DNA from: Gp7-AA10 sp035636095
GTDB taxonomy: Bacteria; Acidobacteriota; Thermoanaerobaculia; Gp7-AA8
Length of the DNA stretch: 64,000 nucleotides
NCBI GenBank assembly: GCA_035636095.1
Contig: DASPZU010000099.1
Location: 1 to 64,000 of the forward strand
Direction of reading: 5' to 3'
A model generated the notes under the pieces. It was not told the origin of the DNA, did not search any database, and saw nothing but the letters and a program-made list of their open reading frames with translations. Made by a program: the position numbers and the translations under genes. Numbering within the stretch: position 1 is the first letter of the stretch; every line of letters begins with the position of its first letter. Below are positions 16,478-24,607 of this stretch, piece after piece.

Positions 16478-17393
16478 CGCGCAGCTCCCGTCCGGTCAGC
16501 GAGACGAACAGATCTTCCAGCGTGGCGGCGTGCGTGCTGAGCGTGAGGAGTTTCGCCCCCGACTTCTCCACCGCCGCGATCAATTGCGGCACAGCCTCGG
16601 CCAGCGAGTCGACGCGCAACTGCCAGGCGTTGCCGCGCGGACTGCAGCCGTGGCAGCCCGCAACGCTTTGAAACGTTTCGGGCGGCAGGGCTGGATCGCT
16701 CGTGAACTCGATGATGTTGGGCGCCTCGAGCTTGGCGATCAGCTCCTTGGGCGTCCCGAGCGCGATGAGATGACCGTGATCGACAATGGCGACGCGATCA
16801 CATAAACGCTCCGCCTCTTCCATGTAGTGCGTGGTGAGGAGGACCGTTCCGCCCTTCGATCGAAATTTCGCGACCACCTCCCAAAGCTGCAGACGGCTCT
16901 GCGGATCGAGTCCGGTGGTCGGCTCGTCGAGAAAGAGGATGTCGGGATCGCCGACCAGAGCGCAGGCAGCCGCCAGACGCTGCTTCTGTCCGCCGGACAA
17001 TTTGCCCACCCGCGAATTTCGCTTCTCGTCCAGCGACATTTCGTGAATCAGAGAGTCAGGATCGGGTCCCGACGGATAGAACGATCGGAACAGACGCACG
17101 GTCTCGTGCACGGTCAGCTTTTCGCTGAGCTGCGTCTCCTGCAGCGAGATGCCGATGCGCTCGCGCAATCGCTGTTCGTTCTGTTTCCAGTTCATGCCCA
17201 GGACCTCGACCTGGCCCTGGTCGGGGACGGTCAAACCTTCCAGGATTTCGATGGTCGTCGTTTTGCCGGCGCCGTTCGGTCCCAGAAGTCCGAAGCATTC
17301 GCCGTTGCCGACGAAGAGATCGAGTCCGTCGACCGCTTTGACGTCGGCGTAGTACTTCTTGAGACCGCGACATGAAATTGCTTCGGCGGGCAT
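16470..17393 (-). CDS. ABC transporter ATP-binding protein (ABC-2/drug export type)
   Basis: All ATPase motifs are present in 307 residues: Walker A LLGPNGAGKTTTIE near 36, Q-loop SLQETQLSEKLT near 88, signature LSGGQKQRLAAACAL near 133, Walker B DILFLDEPTTGLDPQ near 152 and H-loop TTHYMEEAERLCD near 189. The C-terminal 90 residues form the accessory domain seen in CcmA/DrrA-type exporters. It powers the permease encoded immediately downstream. The pair lies divergent to the quinone oxidoreductase gene, with 32 bp between starts. Confidence 0.93.
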   Translation of the reverse strand: MPAEAISCRGLKKYYADVKAVDGLDLFVGNGECFGLLGPNGAGKTTTIEILEGLTVPDQGQVEVLGMNWKQNEQRLRERIGISLQETQLSEKLTVHETVRLFRSFYPSGPDPDSLIHEMSLDEKRNSRVGKLSGGQKQRLAAACALVGDPDILFLDEPTTGLDPQSRLQLWEVVAKFRSKGGTVLLTTHYMEEAERLCDRVAIVDHGHLIALGTPKELIAKLEAPNIIEFTSDPALPPETFQSVAGCHGCSPRGNAWQLRVDSLAEAVPQLIAAVEKSGAKLLTLSTHAATLEDLFVSLTGRELRDA

Positions 17394-17425
17394 CGGAGAT
17401 GTGAAGATACACTAGGCCGCAAGTC

Positions 17426-18391
17426 ATGCGCGCCATCGTCTTCGATCGATTCGGCGACGAGAGCGTTCTACACATTGCAGAAGTCGCCTCTCCACTGCTC
17501 GTAGACGGCGCCGTGCGGATGCGCGTGCGCGCGACTTCGGTCAATCGCGCCGATCTGCTGCAGCGCGAGGGCCACTACCCTCCGCCTCCCGGCGCCTCGC
17601 CCATCCTGGGCCTCGAATGCGCGGGCGAAATCGTGGAGATCGGGAAGGGCGTCGGCGGATGGCGCATCGGAGATCGCGCCATGGCACTGCTTCCCGGCGG
17701 CGGTTATGCCGAAGAGGTGGTGGCCGAAGCGGGATCGGTCATGCGAATTCCGGATGCGCTTTCATTCGAAGAGGCCGGCGCGATCCCTGAAGTTTTTCTC
17801 ACTGCGTTTCTCACTATCTTCGATCTCGCGCGCGCCAAACGCGGCCACACGCTCCTGGTTCACGGCGGAGGAAGCGGTATCGGGACGGCGGCGATCACGC
17901 TGGGCAAACTCGCCGGTTTGCGCATCATCGTGACGGTCGGATCCGACCACAAGGGGCGGCGCTGCGTCGAGCATGGAGCCGACGACGCGATCAATTACAA
18001 AACCGAAGATTTCGCACAGCGCGCCCGCGGCGTCAACATCATCCTCGATCACATCGGTGCTCCGTACCTTGCGCGCGATCTTCAGGCGCTGGCTGTCGAT
18101 GGCCGCGTGGTCATCATCGGATCGATGGGCGGCGGCGACAAAGTCGAGATCGATGTCGGGTCGGTCCTACGCAAGCGACAGCAGATCATCGGATCGACGC
18201 TGCGTGCGCGCGCGCAAGAGGAGAAGGCCTCGATCGTGGCCGCCTTCGTCGCCAGGTTTGGCGATGATCTGAATGCCGGACGCGTTCGGCCGGTCATTCA
18301 TCGCGTTTTTCCGCTCGAGGAAGCGGCACGCGCGCATCTCGAGATGGCCGGCGACCACTTCGGCAAGATTGTCCTGACCGTGTCATCCTGA
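17426..18391 (+). CDS. NAD(P)H-quinone oxidoreductase (PIG3/zeta-crystallin type)
   Basis: This 321-residue MDR-superfamily enzyme lacks zinc cysteines. LQREGHYPPPPGASPILGLE is the signature of the PIG3/TP53I3 branch, and VHGGGSGIGTAAITLGK near 148 is the NADPH-binding loop. It should reduce quinones or enones with NADPH in the cytoplasm. The last codons GTG TCA TCC TGA coincide with the start of an interspersed repeat (GTCATCCTGAGC family), so the repeat supplies the stop codon and the last two serines. Confidence 0.9.
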   Translation: MRAIVFDRFGDESVLHIAEVASPLLVDGAVRMRVRATSVNRADLLQREGHYPPPPGASPILGLECAGEIVEIGKGVGGWRIGDRAMALLPGGGYAEEVVAEAGSVMRIPDALSFEEAGAIPEVFLTAFLTIFDLARAKRGHTLLVHGGGSGIGTAAITLGKLAGLRIIVTVGSDHKGRRCVEHGADDAINYKTEDFAQRARGVNIILDHIGAPYLARDLQALAVDGRVVIIGSMGGGDKVEIDVGSVLRKRQQIIGSTLRARAQEEKASIVAAFVARFGDDLNAGRVRPVIHRVFPLEEAARAHLEMAGDHFGKIVLTVSS

Positions 18392-18456
18392 CCCCGCGGA
18401 GCGGGGGAAGGATCTCATCGGCGAGATCCTTGGCCGTCTATGCGGCTCAGATGACG
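18382..18456. repeat. Interspersed repeat, GTCATCCTGAGC family, copy 2
   Basis: Starts GTCATCCTGACCCCGCGG, contains GGGGAAGGATCTC and GCGAGATCCTTGG and ends GCGGCTCAGATGACG, so its two ends are inverted copies. It overlaps the 3' end of the quinone oxidoreductase gene and ends 2 bp before the stop of the convergent ankyrin gene. Confidence 0.75.
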
Positions 18457-18458
18457 CT

Positions 18459-18986
18459 TCAAACGCGGCAGCGCTTCGCGCGTGCCCACATGAGAGCCCG
18501 CGGACCGACCGAGATCGAAGGGTCGGCATTGCGGAGAACGCGGACCGTCTCTTCCTGGCACTGGAAGAGCGTGAAGCGATCGATGTCGGCGACACCGGCG
18601 ACTGCCAGATCGATGGGACGAACGCCGTCTGCGCCTGCGACGCGCGGGCTCGCGCCACGGCGGAGGAGGAGCTGGACGATGTCGGTGTAGCCGTAGCCGG
18701 CGGCCATCATCAGAGCTGTGAAGCCGTCGCCCGCGACGCGATTGACGTCGGCGCCGCCATCGAGAAGTGCTTCCACGGATTGGATCTGACCTTTATGAAT
18801 CGCGTGCATCAGCGGAGTCCAGTTGTTTTGGCCCGCCATGGCGTTCGGATCGGCGCCGTTTCTGATGAGATTGCGGATGGTCGCGACGTCGCCGGCGCGG
18901 GCGGCGTCGGCAAGTGGCGTGAAATCGTTGTTGAAATGGGCTCCGCACCCGAAAAGAAGAAGAGTCAAAAGAGCAAGTCGTCGCAT
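18459..18986 (-). CDS. Ankyrin-repeat lipoprotein
   Basis: MRRLALLTLLLFGCG is a short lipoprotein signal with the lipobox Cys at 14. The mature protein holds about four ankyrin repeats: DAARAGDVATIRNLIRNGAD, NWTPLMHAIHKGQIQSVEAL, GFTALMMAAGYGYTDIVQLL and GVRPIDLAVAGVADI. Ankyrin repeats bind protein partners, here in the envelope. The ATG at 18986 is preceded by AGGAGGTG, a textbook ribosome site, which rules out the longer frame to 19001. Total length 175 residues. No partner gene is evident. Confidence 0.85.
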   Translation of the reverse strand: MRRLALLTLLLFGCGAHFNNDFTPLADAARAGDVATIRNLIRNGADPNAMAGQNNWTPLMHAIHKGQIQSVEALLDGGADVNRVAGDGFTALMMAAGYGYTDIVQLLLRRGASPRVAGADGVRPIDLAVAGVADIDRFTLFQCQEETVRVLRNADPSISVGPRALMWARAKRCRV

Positions 18987-18997
18987 CGCACCTCCTG

Positions 18998-19492
18998 TCA
19001 AGTACTTTGCGACGCAAAGTGTAGGCCAACCCAGACCTTGACGTCAATGACGTTCCAGTCCAGCGCCATCTCCCTGAGCCACCGATCGATTCCATCGAGG
19101 GGCGTCACATGGACACGAATCTTCTCGCCATCAACTCCACCACCAGGCCCGATTTTGCGCACGCCTTTGGCCCGATAGAAGTGCACTATTTCGGAAGTGA
19201 TCCCCGGTGAAGTTGCGCAACTTGTCAGAAGGACCGCTTCGTCGCAGGTGAAGCCAGTTTCCTCCTCCAATTCTCGCCTGGCCGTTTCTTCTGGGCCGTA
19301 TTCTTCGATCAACCCCGCCGGCAGATCCACAACGCCATACTGGACCGGCGCGCGAAACTGCTCGGTCAGCACGATCTTTTTGTCATCGGTGATCGCGAGA
19401 ATCGCCACCGCCTCCCTCGCCCTCTTCCGCTCCACGAATTCCCAACCGTGGCGCTCGAAGACGACGACATGTTTGCCCTCCAAGACCTTCAT
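18998..19492 (-). CDS. NUDIX hydrolase (ADP-ribose pyrophosphatase-like)
   Basis: The NUDIX box reads GLIEEYGPEETARRELEEET at about residues 65-85, with EQFRAPVQYGVVDLPAG just before it, as in ADP-ribose and nucleotide-sugar pyrophosphatases. The likely reaction is hydrolysis of an X-linked nucleoside diphosphate. The start MKVLEGKHVVVFERHGWEFV at 19492 gives 164 residues. An open frame extends further to 20344, but that part is antisense noise inside the radical SAM gene. It starts 11 bp after the radical SAM stop, so the two probably share a transcript. Confidence 0.85.
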   Translation of the reverse strand: MKVLEGKHVVVFERHGWEFVERKRAREAVAILAITDDKKIVLTEQFRAPVQYGVVDLPAGLIEEYGPEETARRELEEETGFTCDEAVLLTSCATSPGITSEIVHFYRAKGVRKIGPGGGVDGEKIRVHVTPLDGIDRWLREMALDWNVIDVKVWVGLHFASQST

Positions 19493-19503
19493 TCGCTGCG
19501 ACG

Positions 19504-20535
19504 CTACCACAGCGACTGCTGCGCGGTCGGTCGGCGGAAATGCTCGGTGGTGAGATCGTACGATCGCTCGTTGAAGTGCAGCCTGCGACAGCTGACCTGG
19601 AAGATCGATGCGATCTGATCCGCGAAGATCCCTTCGCCCCGCCCTCGAATGCGCCATTGCGCGTCGTAGAGCTTTCCGCCGCGAAGATCGCGAATGCGAT
19701 TCAAGACCTTCTCTTTCCGATCGGGAAAATGCTCCTCCAGCCAGCGTTCGAAAAGCGGAGCGACCGCCCACGGAAGGCGGAGGACGACGAAGCCCGCCGA
19801 CGTCGCGCCGGCCTCGCGCGCGGCGGCCATGATCGCCGGCATTTCGTGGTCGGTGATTGCGGGGATCACCGGCGCGACCATCACTGCTGTCGGAATTCCC
19901 GCCGCTGACAGTTGCCGGATGGCGTCGAGCCGCAGCTCGGGCGTGGTCGTTCTCGGCTCCATGCTGCGCGCGAGATTCGCGTCGAGCGTGGTGACCGAGA
20001 CGGCCACCGAGATGGCGTGGTAGCGCGCCAGCTCGGAGAGAACGTCGATGTCGCGTGTCACCAGGTGATTCTTCGTGATGATGGCCGTGGGATTTCGAAA
20101 CTCCGCCAGCACTTGAAGACACCGCCGCGTGATTTCCAGCTTTCGTTCGATCGGCTGATACGGATCGGTGACGCCGCTGATGGCGATGACTTCCGGCTGC
20201 CACTTCGGCGACATCAACTCTTCGCGCAGCAGCTCGGGGGCGTCCTCTTTGACGATGATCTTGGTCTCGAAGTCGAGCCCCGCGGAAAATCCGAGGTATT
20301 CGTGGGTCGGGCGGGCGTAGCAGTAGATGCAGCCGTGCTCGCAACCGCGATAGGGATTGATGCTCGAGCTGAATCCGACGTCGGGGCTGTCGTTGTGCGC
20401 AATGACAGTGCGGATCGGGTCGCGCAGATACAACGTTCGCGGCGCGTTCTCGTCGAGCTCGGCCTCGTCATCGCGGACATAGGCCAGCTTTTCGAATCGA
20501 TTGTGCGGATTCCACGATGCCCCGCGGCCTTTCAT
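19504..20535 (-). CDS. Radical SAM protein (PA0069 / spore photoproduct lyase-like family)
   Basis: The 4Fe-4S motif CEHGCIYC lies near residue 68, within NPYRGCEHGCIYCYARPTHE. This context and the opening MKGRGASWNPHNRFE are hallmarks of the PA0069-type radical SAM group, distantly related to spore photoproduct lyase; function unknown. The barrel continues with VIAISGVTDPYQPIERKLEI and IITKNHLVTRDIDVL. The 343-residue length is typical. The start overlaps the stop of the alcohol dehydrogenase gene by 4 bp, so dehydrogenase, radical SAM and NUDIX genes form one transcription unit. Confidence 0.9.
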   Translation of the reverse strand: MKGRGASWNPHNRFEKLAYVRDDEAELDENAPRTLYLRDPIRTVIAHNDSPDVGFSSSINPYRGCEHGCIYCYARPTHEYLGFSAGLDFETKIIVKEDAPELLREELMSPKWQPEVIAISGVTDPYQPIERKLEITRRCLQVLAEFRNPTAIITKNHLVTRDIDVLSELARYHAISVAVSVTTLDANLARSMEPRTTTPELRLDAIRQLSAAGIPTAVMVAPVIPAITDHEMPAIMAAAREAGATSAGFVVLRLPWAVAPLFERWLEEHFPDRKEKVLNRIRDLRGGKLYDAQWRIRGRGEGIFADQIASIFQVSCRRLHFNERSYDLTTEHFRRPTAQQSLW

Positions 20536-21488
20536 ATCGTGATCACCGCAGTCCCCACGATCTCTCCCGCGCGTAGAGCGCTGAGCGCGTCATTCGCGCG
20601 TTCGAGCGCGAAGTTCGTGCGTTGCGTGACGATCTTCGACTTGCGCGCGATTGCGAAAAAATCGTCGCCGTCGCGGCGCGTGAGATTTGCCACCGATCGA
20701 ATCGATCGTTCTTCCCACAGCAATTCGTAAGGAAAGGAGGGGATATCACTCATGTGAATTCCGGCGCAGACGACCACGCCACCCTTGGCGAGGTTGCGCA
20801 GAGCGGTCACGACCAGCGATCCGACCGGCGCGAAGATGATCGCGGCCTCCAGCTCCTCGGGCGGCGCCCCGCTCGATCCGCCGGCCCAAATTGCACCCAT
20901 CTTTCGCGCGAATTCTTGTGCAGATTGATCGCCGTCGCGCGTGAAAGCGTAAACCTCGCGACCTTCTGCCGCCGCGACTTGCGCGGTCATCTGCGCCGAA
21001 GAACCGAATCCGTAGAAGCCGATGCGGCGCGCCTCGCCGGCCATGCGCAGAGCGCGAAAGCCGATCAGGCCCCCGCACAGCAACGGCGCGGCTTCGTCGA
21101 ATGCGTAACCATCCGGTAAGGGATGGCAATAGCGCGCATCGGCGACACAGTACTCCGCGTACCCGCCGTCGATGGTGTAGCCGGTGAAGAGCGCTCGATC
21201 GCAGAGATTCTCGCGACTGGTCGTGCAATAGTGGCAGGTCTCGTCGCTCCATCCGAGCCATGGGACGCCCACGCGCTCTCCGCTCGACTCGATGACTCCC
21301 GCGATCTGATGGCCCGGAATGAGCGGCAGCTTCGGCTTCTCGAGCTCGCCGTCGACGATGTGAAGGTCGGTCCGGCAGACGGCACACGCTTCGATCCGGA
21401 TCAGGACCTCGCTCTTCTTCGGCCGGGGCATCGGGACATCGACGAGCTGGAGCGGTTCGCGCTGCCGCCGCAGGATCATTGCGCGCAC
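20532..21488 (-). CDS. Zinc-type alcohol dehydrogenase family protein
   Basis: This 318-residue MDR dehydrogenase has the catalytic zinc ligands in CAVCRTDLHIVDG near residue 35 and PGHQIAGVIE near 60. The cofactor loop IGFYGFGSSAQMTAQVAAA lies near 160. The structural zinc lobe WSDETCHYCTTSRENLC keeps only three of the usual four cysteines, with Asp/Glu at the first position. Substrates are probably medium-chain alcohols or aldehydes. Start is a GTG at 21488; an ATG three codons later is possible. First gene of a three-gene unit. Confidence 0.88.
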   Translation of the reverse strand: MRAMILRRQREPLQLVDVPMPRPKKSEVLIRIEACAVCRTDLHIVDGELEKPKLPLIPGHQIAGVIESSGERVGVPWLGWSDETCHYCTTSRENLCDRALFTGYTIDGGYAEYCVADARYCHPLPDGYAFDEAAPLLCGGLIGFRALRMAGEARRIGFYGFGSSAQMTAQVAAAEGREVYAFTRDGDQSAQEFARKMGAIWAGGSSGAPPEELEAAIIFAPVGSLVVTALRNLAKGGVVVCAGIHMSDIPSFPYELLWEERSIRSVANLTRRDGDDFFAIARKSKIVTQRTNFALERANDALSALRAGEIVGTAVITI

Positions 21489-21519
21489 GAGGTGAGAGTA
21501 GCGCGGCGGTCAAGTAAAT

Positions 21520-22755
21520 CTACACGCTGTGGATTTCTCGCATGCGGCGCAGCGGCGCCGACCCCGCCGCAACGACCGCGACGACGATGAGCGTCATCAC
21601 GCCGCCGAAGACGACCGAGGGCACCGTGCCGAGGAGTCGCGCCGCGACGCCCGATTCGAAAGCGCCAATCTCGTTCGACGAACCGATGAAGATCTGATTG
21701 ACGGCCGAGACCCGGCCGAGGAGCTCGGTCGGCGTCAGCGTCTGCAGAAGAGTTCCGCGAATGAGCACGCTGATGTTGTCGAAGACTCCGCTGAGCGTGA
21801 GCAGGGCGAATGACAGCCAGAAGTTTCGCGAGAGTGCAAACGCGATCATGCAGACGCCGAAGGCTGCCACTGTCGTGAACAGCGTCAGGCCCGCGCGACG
21901 AAACGGCGGCCGATGCGCGATGTAGATTCCGATGACCAGCGAGCCGATCGCGGGCGCGGCGCGCAGCACTCCGAGACCCTCCGGGCCAACGCCGAGAGTC
22001 TTGGCGAAGATCGGGAGCAACGCTGTCGCTCCGCCAAACAGAACGGAGAAAAGATCGAGCGTCATCGCGGAGAGGAGCACGGGCTGGCGCCACAGAAAGC
22101 GCAATCCGACCTGCAGGCTCTCTCCCAATCCGATGTCGGCCGTTGCTAAGGGCGGCGATCGGTGTGCAATCATCGCAAACGCGATGATCGAAGCGATCGT
22201 CAGCAGCAGCACGACCACGTAAGACCACGCCGGCCCGGCAAATCCGTAAAGGAGTCCGCCCAGGGCCGGGCCGAGGATGGCGGAGAATTGCCAGGTCGAG
22301 GAGCGCCAGGCGACCGCGCTCGGGTAGAGCTGGCGCGGAATGAGCTCGGCGGAAAGCGCACTCACCGCCGGCCGGGTGAAGCTGCGCGCGATGCCACTCG
22401 CGAAGATGACGGCGTACATCGGCCACACGCGGTGCGCCGCAAGCACGGACGGGATCAGCGTGAACGCCAGCAGCGCCGCCACGGAAATCGCGATCCCGAT
22501 CGTGCCGACGATCGCGATCGCGCGCCGGTTGGCGCGGTCGGCGACATGGCCGGCATAGAGTGCCACCGCGATGAACGGCAGTGCCTCCGCCAATCCGATC
22601 AGCCCGAGCGACAGCGGATCATTGGTGATGGCGTAGATCTGCCAGCCGACCACCACGATCTGTGCTTCGCGCGCGATGGTGGTCGTGCTGTACGCCAGGA
22701 TCAGGCGGCGGAAGTTCGCAAAGCGGAGCGCCGCATAGGGATCGTGACTGGGCAA
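21520..22755 (-). CDS. MFS transporter (EntS/MFS_3 type)
   Basis: This 411-residue protein has twelve hydrophobic spans. YAALRFANFRRLILAYSTTT and VVVGWQIYAITNDPLSLGLI match the MFS_3 group that includes the enterobactin exporter EntS, and GHVADRANRRAIAI is the conserved loop between helices 2 and 3. It probably exports a small molecule from the cytoplasm. Start is a TTG one base after the glnK stop, so it may be read from the amt-glnK transcript; no ribosome site is obvious. The substrate cannot be told. Confidence 0.85.
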   Translation of the reverse strand: MPSHDPYAALRFANFRRLILAYSTTTIAREAQIVVVGWQIYAITNDPLSLGLIGLAEALPFIAVALYAGHVADRANRRAIAIVGTIGIAISVAALLAFTLIPSVLAAHRVWPMYAVIFASGIARSFTRPAVSALSAELIPRQLYPSAVAWRSSTWQFSAILGPALGGLLYGFAGPAWSYVVVLLLTIASIIAFAMIAHRSPPLATADIGLGESLQVGLRFLWRQPVLLSAMTLDLFSVLFGGATALLPIFAKTLGVGPEGLGVLRAAPAIGSLVIGIYIAHRPPFRRAGLTLFTTVAAFGVCMIAFALSRNFWLSFALLTLSGVFDNISVLIRGTLLQTLTPTELLGRVSAVNQIFIGSSNEIGAFESGVAARLLGTVPSVVFGGVMTLIVVAVVAAGSAPLRRMREIHSV

Positions 22756-22756
22756 A

Positions 22757-23119
22757 CTAATCCGTCGGCACTCCCACCGGCGTCACGGCGGCGCGATCGA
22801 GCTCACCGGTGCGGATGCGATAAACGTGCTCGACCGGCACCACGAAGATCTTTCCGTCGCCGACCTCGCCGGTGCGCGCGCCTTCCATGATCGCTTTCAC
22901 GGTCGGCTCGACAAAGTGATCCGACACGCCGATGTCGAGCCGCACTTTGTCGGTCAGCTCCATTTTCACGGTCGTCCCGCGATAGGTCTCCACGCGCTCG
23001 ATCTCGCCGCCGTGGCCCTGCACGCGGCTGATGGTCAGTCCCGCGACCTTGGCGCGGAAGAGCGATTCGAGAACAGGATGCAAGCGCTCCGGTCGGATGA
23101 TCGCGATCACGAGTTTCAT
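22757..23119 (-). CDS. glnK: P-II family nitrogen regulator lacking the uridylylation tyrosine
   Basis: This 120-residue P-II protein has the C-loop GARTGEVGDGKIFVVPVEHV and the terminal YRIRTGELDRAAV that bind ATP. P-II proteins sense 2-oxoglutarate and ATP/ADP and block AmtB. In the T-loop, ETYRGTTVKMEL aligns with the usual ELYRGAEYMVDF, so Tyr51, the uridylylation site, is Val here. Regulation should then rest on ligand binding alone. GGGAGGA lies 6 bases before the ATG. It follows amt on the same strand but is separated by an inserted repeat that duplicated this ribosome site and start region. Confidence 0.93.
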   Translation of the reverse strand: MKLVIAIIRPERLHPVLESLFRAKVAGLTISRVQGHGGEIERVETYRGTTVKMELTDKVRLDIGVSDHFVEPTVKAIMEGARTGEVGDGKIFVVPVEHVYRIRTGELDRAAVTPVGVPTD

Positions 23120-23259
23120 TCAGTCCTCCCATCGGCGTTTGATCGACCCCTCATCCGCTTCGCGGGGCGAAGGATCTCACGCGTGAGCCCCTCTCCCCGC
23201 TGGCGGGGAGAGGGTGGCGCGCAGCGCCGGGTGAGGGGTTTCATTCGCTCCTCCCATCG
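23114..23259. repeat. Inserted repeat between amt and glnK with a 21-bp flanking duplication
   Basis: The core (about 23140-23238) carries the palindrome CCCTCTCCCCGC-TGGC-GGGGAGAGGG and outer CCCTCATCCG / GGTGAGGGG arms. It is flanked by direct repeats at 23114-23134 and 23239-23259 (TTTCATTC..TCCTCCCATCG, 19 of 21 identical). In gene orientation the repeat reads CGATGGGAGGAnnGAATGAAA. The duplication therefore contains both the amt stop and the glnK ribosome site and start. Confidence 0.8.
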
Positions 23260-24494
23260 AGCAGGAGAATCGCTCCCTCACCGCGGCTATAGGCCTCTTC
23301 GCCGTGCTGCGTGAAATCGAGTCCCAGTCCTTCCTCGCGCGGTTCGGTTCGCAGCGAGGTGACCAGCGCGAGAACTTTGACGATGACCCATGTTGCGACC
23401 ACGCTGTAAATGATGGTGGCGATCACCGCGATGGTCTGGACGCCCAGTTGACGCACATCGCCGAACAGCGCGCCGTTTCCTGCGCCGCCATTCCAGGTCT
23501 TGTGCGCCAGGACGCCGGTGAGCAGCGCGCCGACGGTGCCGCCCACGCCATGCGCCGCGACGACGTCGAGCGAGTCATCGAGCCGCGTCTGCGCGCGGTA
23601 CAGCAGCGCGAAATAACTCGGCACCGCCGCGATCGCTCCCAGCACGATGGAAGACATCGGGCTGATGAAGCCCGCCGCCGGCGTGATGGCGACGAGTCCG
23701 ACCACAATGCCGGTGGCGGCGCCGACGGCCGTCGCTTTCTTGGTGCGGGTCAGGTCGAGCATGGTCCACACCACTAGGGTCGCGATCGGGGCCAGCATGG
23801 TGTTCACGAATGCCAGCGCCGCCGAGCGATTCGCCCCCAATGCGCTGCCGGCGTTGAATCCGAACCATCCCAGCCACAGCAGTCCGGCGCCGAGGAGCGT
23901 GAAGGGAACGTTTTGGGGAAGGATGGCCTGCCGGGCGTAGTCTTTTCGCGCGCCGACGACCACGGCGCAGACGATGGCGGCCGACGCCGCGTTGATGTGG
24001 ACGACCGTGCCGCCGGCGAAATCGAGCGCGCCGAGTTTGCCCAGCCATCCGCCGCCCCACACCCAATGCGCGATGGGCGCGTACACGATCAGCGACCACA
24101 GCGAGATGAACGCAATGTAGGGACCGAAGCGCATGCGCTCCACGATCGCGCCGGAGATCAGCGCGGCCGTGATGATCGCGAACGTTCCCTGATAGGCGAA
24201 GAAGAGGACGTGCGGAATCGTTCCATTGGCGTCGAGTCCGACACCCCGCAGAAAGAAATATTCGCTGCCGCCGCACCATCGCGATGCGTGGCCGAATGCG
24301 ATGGAGTAACCGAGGAATGCCCACACCAGGCCGACGAATCCGAGCGCAGAGAAGCTCATCATCAGCGTGTTGAGGGCGTTCTTGGCGCGGACCATCCCGC
24401 CGTAAAAAAATCCGAGGGCGGGCGTCATCATCAGGACCAAGGCGGTGGCGATCAGAAGCCAGGCGGTGTCGGCGGAACTGATTGAGGGAGGCAT
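23241..24494 (-). CDS. amt: Ammonium transporter
   Basis: This 417-residue Amt/Rh-family channel has eleven expected transmembrane helices. It begins SSADTAWLLIATALVLMMTP and contains ALGFFYGGMVRAKNALNTL, DFAGGTVVHINAASAAIVC (first pore His), WFGFNAGSALGANRSAALAF and AAHGVGGTVGALLTG (second pore His). It conducts ammonium across the inner membrane and should be gated by the P-II protein encoded downstream. The stop lies inside one copy of the 21-bp duplication; before the insertion it likely overlapped the glnK ATG (ATGA). Confidence 0.95.
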   Translation of the reverse strand: MPPSISSADTAWLLIATALVLMMTPALGFFYGGMVRAKNALNTLMMSFSALGFVGLVWAFLGYSIAFGHASRWCGGSEYFFLRGVGLDANGTIPHVLFFAYQGTFAIITAALISGAIVERMRFGPYIAFISLWSLIVYAPIAHWVWGGGWLGKLGALDFAGGTVVHINAASAAIVCAVVVGARKDYARQAILPQNVPFTLLGAGLLWLGWFGFNAGSALGANRSAALAFVNTMLAPIATLVVWTMLDLTRTKKATAVGAATGIVVGLVAITPAAGFISPMSSIVLGAIAAVPSYFALLYRAQTRLDDSLDVVAAHGVGGTVGALLTGVLAHKTWNGGAGNGALFGDVRQLGVQTIAVIATIIYSVVATWVIVKVLALVTSLRTEPREEGLGLDFTQHGEEAYSRGEGAILLLDGRSE

Positions 24495-24508
24495 ATGAGA
24501 TTATAAAT

Positions 24509-24590
24509 GAATTTCGAATTTCAAATTTCAAATGAAAAATTGAGAAGAAGAACGCTGCCTCATTCATTTGAAATTTGAAATTTGAAATTC
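24509..24590. repeat. AT-rich inverted repeat between amt and tetR
   Basis: Two 27-base arms (24509-24535 and 24564-24590) built of GAATTTCAAATTTCAAATGA match at 26 of 27 positions around a 28-base loop. The arms contain internal 8-9 bp tandem units. It occupies most of the promoter region shared by the divergent amt and TetR genes and is far richer in AT than anything around it. A short related tract, GAAATTTTGAATTTCG, occurs at 986-1001. Confidence 0.8.
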
Positions 24591-24607
24591 TGATAGCCTC
24601 GCCCCGC

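Noticed and set aside
19493..20344. Upstream extension of the NUDIX frame
   Set aside because: It is an out-of-frame reading of the radical SAM gene with Arg-rich composition.
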